This document shows, piece by piece, positions 5,152-12,907 of a stretch of 28,957 nucleotides of DNA. Source of the stretch: Sulfuritalea sp. (GTDB lineage Bacteria; Pseudomonadota; Gammaproteobacteria; Burkholderiales; Rhodocyclaceae). The translations under genes were made by a program, and so were the position numbers. Location of the stretch: NCBI GenBank assembly GCA_016716965.1, contig JADJUP010000049.1, forward strand, positions 1-28,957, given 5' to 3'. Under the pieces are notes generated by a model that worked only from the letters and a program-made list of their open reading frames with translations, had not been told where the DNA came from and searched no databases. Position 1 is the first letter of the stretch. Every line of letters begins with the position of its first letter.

Positions 5152-7130
5152 TTGACAAGTTCCGGCAGGCGCTTGATGGGCGGAATCCGATCAAGGCTCC
5201 TCGCTCGATGACGTACAAAACAGTGGCGTGGCACACCCGCCGCCTGAACGCCATCCTCAACGAGAAGACCTCACGTTACCGTCCCACTCCCGAGATCAAG
5301 GTGATCCCCGTGGGGAAGGATGGACGGGTTTCCAAGCCCATTCGGAATAAGGCAGAGCGTCTTGAGAAGGGCGCAAATGGGATGTTCTATCAGTTGGAGC
5401 GGCAGGGCGCTGAATCCGTCTGGCAGAACATCGTGTGGGACCTCCACGTTGCCGACGCGGCCTGCGAGAAGTGGCTCCGATCTCCTTCAACCTGGTGGCC
5501 GAAACTTGTTCCCTACCTCGAAGAAGACGAGGAGGAAGGTGCTGAACCTCGCGATGTGCTAGAGCGTGTCCACGGGGATTCCTACGAGAAGATCCGTGAG
5601 TCGTACAAGCAGGAGCAGGGTCTTCCGATTACCCGCTTCTGGGTGCCGATTGAGCGGTTCTATCCGGTGTTCGACCGGGGGTTCCTGACAGAGGGCTTCG
5701 AGCTTTCAGAACGCTCCCTCCGCTCCCTCATGAACAACCCACTCTTCGACACGTCCTCTCTCTCCGGTTATGCCCAGCGTGGTGATGGCGGTCTCGGCCA
5801 GAGTGTCGTCATCCTTGAATACTCGAACGACACGTATCACGCCTACTATGCCCTCGGTCCCAGTACGAACTCTCGCCAGGCATGGCCGCGTATTACGTCC
5901 AGCCTATCGCTCACGATGGGCACCCCCGTCCTCCTCCACTCCTACGAACACGGTCTCGGACGCCCGGTTTACAACTACATCATCGGGCGTGGTGGCGGAT
6001 GGGTCTCTGGCGACTCGCGGCAGGAAGGCGTGATGGAAGCCCTGTTGGATAAGAACCAGCAGGCCGACGAACTCTTCAGCCAGAAGGCCACATTCCTCCG
6101 CAATACGATGTGGCCGACTCGGGCCGCGTACTTCGACCGGGAAGCTCGTGGTTCCGATGATAACCCGCCAGCCCCTCCGAAGATTGAAGAGGGCGGGATC
6201 ATCTCGATGTTCAAGGGTGAAGACATCAAGAACCTCACAATGAACATCCCCGACTTCCAGTTTGCGGATCGGCTGTCGGAACAGATCATCGGTGATATGA
6301 ATGCCCTCGCCGGGAGCCCCGTCCTTTATGGTGAGAGACAGCCCGGTGTAAACACTGGCTATCACCAGCAGATCCAGCAGAACCAGGCCAAACACCTCGA
6401 CTCCCAAATTGAGAACGCCCTCTCCCGTGGCGCTATCGGCGGAGTCGAATTGGCTTTCCTTCACATCCGCGCAATGGGAGAAAAGTGCTACGTCTTCTCG
6501 GCGGAGAAGGGACGTTCGGGGAAGATGGACGGTGAGTACCTGTGCATCGACCCGAAGGACATTGATCCTCTTCCCCAACTGGCAGCGAAGGTCATTGACC
6601 CCCAGCCGCAAGACCTCATGATTGCTGCCCAGACGGCACTCCAGTTGACGCAGATGCGCCCTGGGCACAATACCCCGCTCCTCGATGACGCTCGTGCCCG
6701 CCAGGACATTCTTGGCTTCCAGGACCCCGAAGACATCGAACGGTCTATCACGGAACAAACTCTGCGCGAACAACTGCGTCTCAATCCTGTCATCGCGCAG
6801 GACATGGCCCAGCGTCTTGGCCTCGAACTGGCGAAGCGCCAGAGTGCCACCCTCTCCCCGGAGGAGGCGGCTTCAGCCAGCCCTGCTTTCCAGCAGGCCG
6901 CTGCCGAGATGAATCAATCGGGAGAGGCCGCTGCCGCAGGCGGAGTCCAGCCAGCGAACCTCGCAGCACAAATCGATGGCCGCAGGATGGCCGAGAGCCG
7001 TACCCGCGACGGTGCCGGGACTGGGGGCATTCTCCAGGGGGTCGGCGGTGGACTACCAACTGGCGCACCCCAGCCGATGCAGGTGATGGGCCGCACAGCG
7101 CAGGTAATGCAAGGGAGCCAACTTGGCTAA
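5052..7130 (+). CDS. Portal protein
   Basis: The 692-residue protein would form the dodecameric ring at the capsid vertex through which the terminase pumps DNA. Support comes from its place straight after the terminase block, its size, and its composition: an N-terminal helical region with KRDRLIDKFRQALDG, a long mixed core, then the conserved-looking ALAGSPVLYGERQPGVNTGYHQQ stretch that resembles the portal wing/crown region. The tail (after about 590) is rich in Gln, Ala and Gly. Start GTG 5052 gives DTPYDHSRLPS; ATG 5106 is an alternative, and neither has a clear Shine-Dalgarno. The last 8 nt overlap the next gene. The frame is unbroken for 2 kb, in contrast with the terminase. Confidence 0.82.
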   Translation: MDTPYDHSRLPSPTQLQSMLKVQLDVYSKRDRLIDKFRQALDGRNPIKAPRSMTYKTVAWHTRRLNAILNEKTSRYRPTPEIKVIPVGKDGRVSKPIRNKAERLEKGANGMFYQLERQGAESVWQNIVWDLHVADAACEKWLRSPSTWWPKLVPYLEEDEEEGAEPRDVLERVHGDSYEKIRESYKQEQGLPITRFWVPIERFYPVFDRGFLTEGFELSERSLRSLMNNPLFDTSSLSGYAQRGDGGLGQSVVILEYSNDTYHAYYALGPSTNSRQAWPRITSSLSLTMGTPVLLHSYEHGLGRPVYNYIIGRGGGWVSGDSRQEGVMEALLDKNQQADELFSQKATFLRNTMWPTRAAYFDREARGSDDNPPAPPKIEEGGIISMFKGEDIKNLTMNIPDFQFADRLSEQIIGDMNALAGSPVLYGERQPGVNTGYHQQIQQNQAKHLDSQIENALSRGAIGGVELAFLHIRAMGEKCYVFSAEKGRSGKMDGEYLCIDPKDIDPLPQLAAKVIDPQPQDLMIAAQTALQLTQMRPGHNTPLLDDARARQDILGFQDPEDIERSITEQTLREQLRLNPVIAQDMAQRLGLELAKRQSATLSPEEAASASPAFQQAAAEMNQSGEAAAAGGVQPANLAAQIDGRRMAESRTRDGAGTGGILQGVGGGLPTGAPQPMQVMGRTAQVMQGSQLG

Positions 7131-7587
7131 GTACCAGAAGAAGAACCTCTCGTGGCCTGAGGAGACAGAGGACAGCATCGATTCTGTCGTTAAGTCAGTG
7201 GCCGACGACGTTGAGTTCATCATCGACTCATTCATGCCTGACGGGCGTCGTTTCCGTGAGCAGGCGATGAGTGAAGAAGAGCAGCTCAAGAAGTACGTTG
7301 AAGAAGGACTACACGATAATCCTGCCGCTGCCGCCAATTGGATACGCACTCGTGTCGTACAATTGACTCAGGAACTCCAGAAGTATGGCGTGCCCCCAGA
7401 GATGGTAGCACAGGTACACCCATACGACATTGTCCAGACCGCTGCTTTCAAATTCTCCGCAAAGATGGAGAAGCTCCTGAGAGAGCGCGATGAAGGAATA
7501 GGCGCAGCAGTAGCCCCGCCAATCCCCATGAACCCAAACGGTGATGGGAATTGGCTCTCGGCGACGGCACAGATCCCGCAGGCGTAA
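7123..7587 (+). CDS. Unknown protein downstream of portal
   Basis: A 154-residue protein starts at TTG 7123, overlapping the portal end by 8 nt, with GGGAGCC nearby as a weak ribosome site. It is acidic at the N-terminus (EETEDSIDSVVKSVADDVEF), with predicted long helices through the middle (AAANWIRTRVVQLTQELQKYG) and a Pro/Asn-rich tail. I do not recognise the family. The position suggests a head-completion or virion-associated role, which is inference only. Confidence 0.7.
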   Translation: MAKYQKKNLSWPEETEDSIDSVVKSVADDVEFIIDSFMPDGRRFREQAMSEEEQLKKYVEEGLHDNPAAAANWIRTRVVQLTQELQKYGVPPEMVAQVHPYDIVQTAAFKFSAKMEKLLRERDEGIGAAVAPPIPMNPNGDGNWLSATAQIPQA

Positions 7588-7856
7588 CTAGCAACCCCCG
7601 CACTCTCGCGGTTACCGAAGCTCCTCCCGCCCCGGCGACGAAGAACGAGGCGCTCGACCTTGCGACGGATAAGCGCAAGGAGTGGGAGGCGTATAAGGCG
7701 CAGAAACTCTCTGAAGGCATCATGATTGACGAGACGAGCGGTAAAATCGTCCGCCTCGTCAAAGACGAAGGCCCGGCCCGCCCAGCCTCGATGAGTGACG
7801 AGCAGTGGGAAAAACTCCAGGCGATTCGTTCCCTACTGGGGCAATTCCGGAACTAG
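7551..7856 (+). CDS. Unknown protein, N-terminal part before an in-frame amber codon
   Basis: TTG 7551 opens a frame that overlaps the previous gene by 37 nt. A Pro/Ala linker (EAPPAPATKNEALDL) leads to a helical stretch (KRKEWEAYKAQKLSEG) and a charged segment (MSDEQWEKLQAIRSLLGQFRN). TAG at 7854-7856 ends it. The same frame continues immediately beyond as good coding sequence with no new start codon for 63 codons, so this is probably the first part of a protein of about 271 residues. The amber may be a base-call error, a mutation, or a readthrough site. Family unknown. Confidence 0.6.
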   Translation: MALGDGTDPAGVTSNPRTLAVTEAPPAPATKNEALDLATDKRKEWEAYKAQKLSEGIMIDETSGKIVRLVKDEGPARPASMSDEQWEKLQAIRSLLGQFRN

Positions 7857-8366
7857 AGTAGTATCCCCGACCTTGAGGGGCAGGGTCTCTACGATCAGTG
7901 GAAGTCATCGGAACTCGATGCGAAGGACTTTCGAGCAGAGGGTAGTACCGCCCGCTCCTACCTCTCCACCGAAACCGATAAGACGAAAGAGATCCAGCGG
8001 CAGTACAAGGACTTCGAGGACCGCGCATCCCTCCTCTACGACCTGATGGGCGATGAGCAGGATTTCGCAATGGCGGCGGATGACCAGAACATAGCCAACT
8101 GGAAAGCCCAGCGCGACCTCGGCATGGCGACGAGTCCAGGAGGCGGCCTCTCAACGCCGTATCAGAACATGACGATGAGCGAGATCCTCCGTCCGTCGCT
8201 TCCCGACTATGTTCGCCCTGACTACCGCCTGAATGGGGCCGTCGGCCTTCCTGGACCACAGGGATTCGATGACCCTGATTACACCCCATATGGCCTGCCG
8301 ATGTTCGGGGGCGGTACATCCGCTTCGCTTCCACCGAACTTCTGGCCTTGGCCCGCGAGGCGATAG
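7857..8366 (+). pseudogene. Continuation of the 7551 gene after the amber codon
   Basis: This part is in the same frame as 7551-7856 and directly follows its TAG. It reads IPDLEGQGLYDQWKSSELD, then RSYLSTETDKTKEIQRQYKD, then a Gly/Pro-rich tail ending in PNFWPWPARR. GC-rich third positions and plausible composition run through the whole stretch. The first in-frame start codon is ATG 8046, so a separate gene starting there would discard the 63 codons before it. The stop at 8364-8366 sits one base before the next ATG at 8368, a tight operon junction. No domain recognised. Confidence 0.6.
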
Positions 8367-8367
8367 A

Positions 8368-11300
8368 ATGCCCCTCCCTGGACAGGTTGCAGTTAACTCA
8401 ACTATCCCTTTTGGTGGACGAACCCTCGATCAGGCGACATGGGTTACTGGTGCCTCCCTGAAACTCCTGAACGGCATCGTCAATCAGGCGCTCACGCTTG
8501 GCGATGCCTCCCGCGTCGGGATGCCAGCTTCGTGGCCGTATGGCCCAATTCAGAACGAGGACATTCTGGCTGGGGGCAAGGCATCGCCGATCCTTGAAGC
8601 GAAAGTTCAGAATTACGTCAATTCGCAGGGGGCGCAGGCTGACCCTGACTTTAACTACTGGGTGGGCGCGGACTTCTCCTCCGCCGCGCCAGGCGGGTGG
8701 GTGGACGAGCCGCTCACTCCATCCGAGAAACTGGCCCGCGAGCAGTTCGAGTACACCAAACAGCAAAATGCCCTCAAGATGGCCCTCGGCGGCAGTAGCT
8801 CCAGCGGGAGCAAAATCTCATCCTCTTCCACCCGCTCGTCTTCCTCGGGAGGAGGTGGTTCAACCTCAAACTACGCCGACGACCTTGCGTACCTCCAGGC
8901 GAAAACGGATGCCACTGCCTCACTTGCCCAGCAGGAGTTCGACCTCAAGAAGCAACTCATGCTCCTTCAGTTCGACCTCGACAACGACCCGAACAACCCG
9001 AAGTTGCTTCTTCAGCAACAGCAACTTGCGGAAGAGAAGCGCCAGTTCGACGCCACCCTTTCCCGGCTCAGCAAGTCCGATCAGGACGCCCTCCAACTCC
9101 AACGAGCCAAGATTATCTCGGACTACGGGGCCAACCCCGGCGACGCGGTCGCCCGTGAGTATTTCCTGCGACAGGGAGTGAACCCTGTTGGTAATGCCAT
9201 CAACATCTTCACCGGGCAGCCGACCGGACAGCAGATGACGCTTTCTGAGGTCATGGAGGCGAACGCTCCAATTGTGAGCGGTTCCTTGCAGGGCCAGATG
9301 TCAGGTGCCCCCGCGCCTACTACACCAACTCCGGAGCCAACCACCCCGCCTCCTCCGGAGCCCCCGCCGCCACCCGAAGAAGAGGTGCCGCAGTTCGCTA
9401 TGGGCACGCGCCCTGCAAACCCCCAGCTTACGAGAGATGGCTGGACTCGGGCACCAGAATTCATCTCAGGAGATCCTCAAATGATGGGACGCCCCAACCC
9501 TGAACACGTCAAACTCCGTGTCCGAAATGGACGGCCTGAAGCAAAGGTGACCCCGCTCTCCCAGATGCTCAGTGGGCGCGGTAATCGACGGATGCCCCAG
9601 TTTGCTGACGGCACTGACCCGTGGGCGTGGCAGGGGATTGACTGGAATCAGGCAGATGCCAGCGGTTCGGTAGAGCCGTTCAATTTCAATCCGGATAACC
9701 TTGCCCAACCTCAGGCCGGGGCGTATCAGCCATCAACCGCCATCTCCCCGAACTTCGATGTGACCCAGCCGTATGTTGTCCAGAACAATTCTGGCACTCC
9801 CACCAATGTTTCCTCCATCGGCAGCGACCCGTACTTCGGCACGGCGTACCAGGGAATGTCGCCTGACCAGGTGGTGACGAACGCGAACAGCCAGTATTAC
9901 GGCATGACGGCAGAGGACGCCTTCATCGCGGACCAGCGCCATGCCGAGGTAATGAACGCCTATGGCCCAGGGACGCTGGACGCCCTCGGGCAGGTTACGG
10001 GCAAAGCGCCGATGACCGTGGTTGGCCCAACTGCGGGCATGACCACCGGGGGATGGCTGGGTGGAGAGTCGTACAACGACCCTGCGTACTACTCGTGGTC
10101 TGGTAACACCGGCACCGAACGCCCAACCATTAATGTGAATACACAGGGCGAGGCCGGTATCCTCACGGGTGCCCAATTGTCCAATGGTGCCACCCAGTCG
10201 GGGAACCCCGGTGCTCCGGGCTATGTTTCTTCCCTCCCACCCCCATCGGCTCAGCCCACTGGCAACCTCGAAAACGACAACATCCAACGGGAAGCGACTC
10301 TTGGCCCCGATGGTAAGTGGTATCCGAAGGACCAGATGCCGCTCCCACAGGGCGCTGCCACGGGAAGTGGCACCCAGAGTCCCATCACCGCACCGACCGC
10401 GCAGATGAAAGACGGGGCGACGTGGAACCTCTTGCCCGGTGACATCCCGAACCCCACCGGCGATGGTTACCTTCGCTACGACCCGACCATCAAGGATTAT
10501 CGTCCGATTCAGCCGAATCTCACCGTTATCGAATCGGAAGACCAGTTCTGGAACCTTCCCCCCGATGTGCAGCAAAAGATCCTGACCGGCCAGCCGACAG
10601 GCTACGTACTGGCGCAGCAGCCCGGAAGCCAGTGGCGCGACGGCCTGCTCGCTGGTCTTGGTCAGCCTGGAAGCCAGGGCGGCACGATGCGCCCGGAAGC
10701 CTTCATGGCGCTCTCCGACGAAGAGAAGATGAGGCTCATCGGAAATCCGCAGTGGCAGATGGGTTCAAGCCTTCCCGGCCAGCAGGCGTATGTCCCCGAC
10801 ACCGGGGCTCTTGCTGGAAGCTGGGACGGCCTTCTCCGTCTCAACAATCCCCAGGGAGCAATGTCCGCTGGACAAACCGACTACGGTACTGCTCTCCTCA
10901 ATTCCAACGAGTCCGAATACAATCGGCTCATGAATCCACTGCCGATCAACTCCTTTGGCCCCGACAGTCCGTCAGTCATTGACGAACCGTCCTCAACGAC
11001 CACTACAACCGGGACTACCGGGACAACCGGGACTACCGATACGACCGAGACAACGGGGACTACCGGGACTACCGGGACGACGGGTACGACGGGTACGACC
11101 GGAACCGGAACCGGAACCGGAACTGCCGCTGACCCAACCCTTCAGGCACTCGCCGCCCTCCTCGGACTGTCCTACGGGAACCAGACGTACCAGAACCTTC
11201 CAGCCCTCCAGTACGCCCTTGGCAACCTCACGGGCGGTGACTACGGGAACGTCTCGAACGAACCCATCGAAGTTCCGGGTCTTGGCCTCACCCTCCCCGG

Positions 11301-11478
11301 TGCCTCCTCGATGATGAACTACGATATGCTCCAGAACCTCATCCAGAACGGGAGCTTCGACCTTCTCAACAGCCTTTACACGGCGGGGAACGTCCCGCTC
11401 TCACTCATCCTCAAAATAGCGCAGGCTCGTGCCCCACTCGGAAATGCCTATGACGCCGGAATGATCGAGACGGTTTAG
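8368..11478 (+). CDS. Large Pro/Thr/Ser-rich virion-type protein, 1036 aa
   Basis: ATG 8368 is preceded by GAGGCG at good spacing and follows the upstream stop by one base; the frame is open further upstream but that part is shadow. Regions in order: a globular N-terminus (1-140); a Ser/Gly-rich linker (about 145-170); a Gln-rich coiled-coil (about 180-245); a Pro-rich hinge of PPPPEPPPPPEEE type (about 315-340); a Gly/Asn/Pro-rich middle; a Thr/Gly tandem repeat (about 877-920); and a C-terminal domain. The motif PQFAxGT occurs twice (near 9390 and 9595). Nothing points to an enzyme. Size and place between portal and scaffold suggest a structural or ejected virion protein. This is inference; the family is not identified. 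Confidence 0.72.
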   Translation: MPLPGQVAVNSTIPFGGRTLDQATWVTGASLKLLNGIVNQALTLGDASRVGMPASWPYGPIQNEDILAGGKASPILEAKVQNYVNSQGAQADPDFNYWVGADFSSAAPGGWVDEPLTPSEKLAREQFEYTKQQNALKMALGGSSSSGSKISSSSTRSSSSGGGGSTSNYADDLAYLQAKTDATASLAQQEFDLKKQLMLLQFDLDNDPNNPKLLLQQQQLAEEKRQFDATLSRLSKSDQDALQLQRAKIISDYGANPGDAVAREYFLRQGVNPVGNAINIFTGQPTGQQMTLSEVMEANAPIVSGSLQGQMSGAPAPTTPTPEPTTPPPPEPPPPPEEEVPQFAMGTRPANPQLTRDGWTRAPEFISGDPQMMGRPNPEHVKLRVRNGRPEAKVTPLSQMLSGRGNRRMPQFADGTDPWAWQGIDWNQADASGSVEPFNFNPDNLAQPQAGAYQPSTAISPNFDVTQPYVVQNNSGTPTNVSSIGSDPYFGTAYQGMSPDQVVTNANSQYYGMTAEDAFIADQRHAEVMNAYGPGTLDALGQVTGKAPMTVVGPTAGMTTGGWLGGESYNDPAYYSWSGNTGTERPTINVNTQGEAGILTGAQLSNGATQSGNPGAPGYVSSLPPPSAQPTGNLENDNIQREATLGPDGKWYPKDQMPLPQGAATGSGTQSPITAPTAQMKDGATWNLLPGDIPNPTGDGYLRYDPTIKDYRPIQPNLTVIESEDQFWNLPPDVQQKILTGQPTGYVLAQQPGSQWRDGLLAGLGQPGSQGGTMRPEAFMALSDEEKMRLIGNPQWQMGSSLPGQQAYVPDTGALAGSWDGLLRLNNPQGAMSAGQTDYGTALLNSNESEYNRLMNPLPINSFGPDSPSVIDEPSSTTTTTGTTGTTGTTDTTETTGTTGTTGTTGTTGTTGTGTGTGTAADPTLQALAALLGLSYGNQTYQNLPALQYALGNLTGGDYGNVSNEPIEVPGLGLTLPGASSMMNYDMLQNLIQNGSFDLLNSLYTAGNVPLSLILKIAQARAPLGNAYDAGMIETV
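10996..11124 (+). repeat. Thr/Gly-coding tandem repeat
   Basis: A short-period repeat based on ACCGGGACT (9 nt) degenerates and then changes to GGAACC (6 nt) at its 3' end. It encodes TTG and GT units with D and E variants. The repeat stays in frame with the 1036-aa gene, so it lengthens a flexible linker. Its copy number is likely to vary by slippage. Confidence 0.85.
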
Positions 11479-11488
11479 GGGGTCGCGG

Positions 11489-12907
11489 TTGTCCTTCTTT
11501 GACTTCACGGCGGACTACAAGTCTTCCCCCGTCCTGCCCAAGCAGGAGCCAGATCCGTTCGCCAACTACGTTGAGCCAGCGGGCGACCTGACCACGCAGA
11601 ACTTCGCTGCGTGGAACACCCCTGCGCCCGCGAACACCCCCGCCCCTGCCGCAACTTACACACCTGTCGCCCAGAACAAGTGGAACGAACAGTACCAGGC
11701 GTGGGAGGACCAGAGCGGCAACCTCTGGGATAGCAGCAGTGGCCTCTGGTACTCCATCACTGACCCGAGCAACCCGCTCATCTACCGCCCAGAAGTCGGC
11801 TGGCAGAACGTCACCCAGTACAACGACTACAACAACGAACTCAACGCACTCGGCGCATACAGTGCCAACCCAATCGAATCGACCCCGTCGTGGTTCACAC
11901 CGCAACCGCTGGGCAAGCAGATTTCCTCTGGCGATTGGCAGAACATCCAGTCTTATATGGATCGTCCCGAGCCATCCCCCCGTGCGGACTTCATCAACTA
12001 CGACCTCGCCACCTCGAAAAACGTCCCGTTCCCCGAGGATGTGCGGTATTCCCTCGAAAACGCCGACCTCCCCTATGAAATCAGGGATGGGGCGAAGTGG
12101 TACGGAGCGCCAGCCGAAGGTGGCGGGCTTACTGCTCCGTGGGACAAATACGTCGAGCCCGCCGCTGCCAAACTCGGTGACGCCTACAACTGGTATACCA
12201 AGAACATCCAGACCCCCATCTCGGAAACGCTTTCGCAGGTCACCGGCAGCGCACTCGGCTCTACCCCAGGGTGCCCGCGACCTCAACTCCGGTTCGCGCA
12301 AGAGCGAAATCGCGACTGGGGCCGAGTCGAAGACCCATGCATCTCGGGCGCCACGCAACTCGGCAGCGCAATCGGAGAATCCGGTGGCGACCCCCTGAAA
12401 TTCAGGGATATCCAGAACGAGAACTTCGCGGAACGCCCCGCGTGGCAGCAACTCGCTGCTTCGACGGTCTATGACCCGCTCAACCTTGTCGGTGCTGGTC
12501 TTGGTGCCAAGGCGCTCTCCTCTGGGGCACTGGAGGGTACAGGGCTCCTCTCGCAGATACTCCGTGGCGCGGCGAAAGTTGACAAGGGAATCGATGTCGC
12601 CCAAACGGCGGCGCTTGGCACTGCACTCAAACCTCTTGGCACGGCCCTTCGTCCACTGGCCTCGGAGGGTGGTTCTCTCTCGGCGAAGGTTGCGGCAAGG
12701 TCCGCGCTCACCACGGGCTTCGGAGCCTTTGGCTACGCCACCGCAGACGATGACGCCAGCCTTCGCGAGAAACTGGGACGCGCCATGATGTTCGGGGCTA
12801 TCCCCGCAGTCGGGCCAGAGGCGACCAGCCTCGCGGCTAAGTTGTACGGGAAAGCACCAGATGGCGGCCTGGCGGCAAGTCACTTGGTCTCGCGAAGCAC
12901 GGTGTAG
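11489..12907 (+). CDS. Giant virion-type protein, N-terminal part (frame-interrupted)
   Basis: TTG 11489 has AGGGGGT about 6 nt upstream and starts 11 nt after the previous stop. The N-terminus is aromatic, Asn- and Pro-rich (PAPANTPAPAATYTP, WNEQYQAWEDQSGN). From about 12275 to 12345 the sensible protein lies in another frame (ARDLNSGSRKSEIATGAESK), judged from GC-rich third positions and composition; the original frame then resumes at ATQLGSAIGESGGDPLKF. Near 12875 the coding moves again, one frame back, and runs on into 12877-16797. The stop at 12905-12907 is therefore an artefact of the last shift. The whole reads as the first quarter of a protein of about 1770 residues. Ala/Gly-rich helices (LVGAGLGAKALSSGA) resemble membrane-interacting segments of ejection proteins. 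Confidence 0.7.
   Translation: MSFFDFTADYKSSPVLPKQEPDPFANYVEPAGDLTTQNFAAWNTPAPANTPAPAATYTPVAQNKWNEQYQAWEDQSGNLWDSSSGLWYSITDPSNPLIYRPEVGWQNVTQYNDYNNELNALGAYSANPIESTPSWFTPQPLGKQISSGDWQNIQSYMDRPEPSPRADFINYDLATSKNVPFPEDVRYSLENADLPYEIRDGAKWYGAPAEGGGLTAPWDKYVEPAAAKLGDAYNWYTKNIQTPISETLSQVTGSALGSTPGCPRPQLRFAQERNRDWGRVEDPCISGATQLGSAIGESGGDPLKFRDIQNENFAERPAWQQLAASTVYDPLNLVGAGLGAKALSSGALEGTGLLSQILRGAAKVDKGIDVAQTAALGTALKPLGTALRPLASEGGSLSAKVAARSALTTGFGAFGYATADDDASLREKLGRAMMFGAIPAVGPEATSLAAKLYGKAPDGGLAASHLVSRSTV

Noticed and set aside
5904..6773. A 289-codon minus-strand frame inside the portal gene
   Set aside because: It is a shadow of a well-supported gene, with no ribosome site or recognisable domain.
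7854..7856. General amber recoding as an explanation of the in-frame TAG
   Set aside because: Several complete genes in the window end in TAG at natural boundaries (methyltransferase, the gene at 4275, scaffold).
10996..11124. Thr/Gly repeat as a CRISPR-like or iteron array
   Set aside because: The units are contiguous, short-period and in frame with a gene, so they are protein-coding tandem repeats.
12848..12854. GGGAAAG as a -1 slippery heptamer before the frame change at about 12875
   Set aside because: The phase is wrong: the incoming frame reads GGG AAA G, not G GGA AAG, and the real switch seems to occur about 25 nt later.
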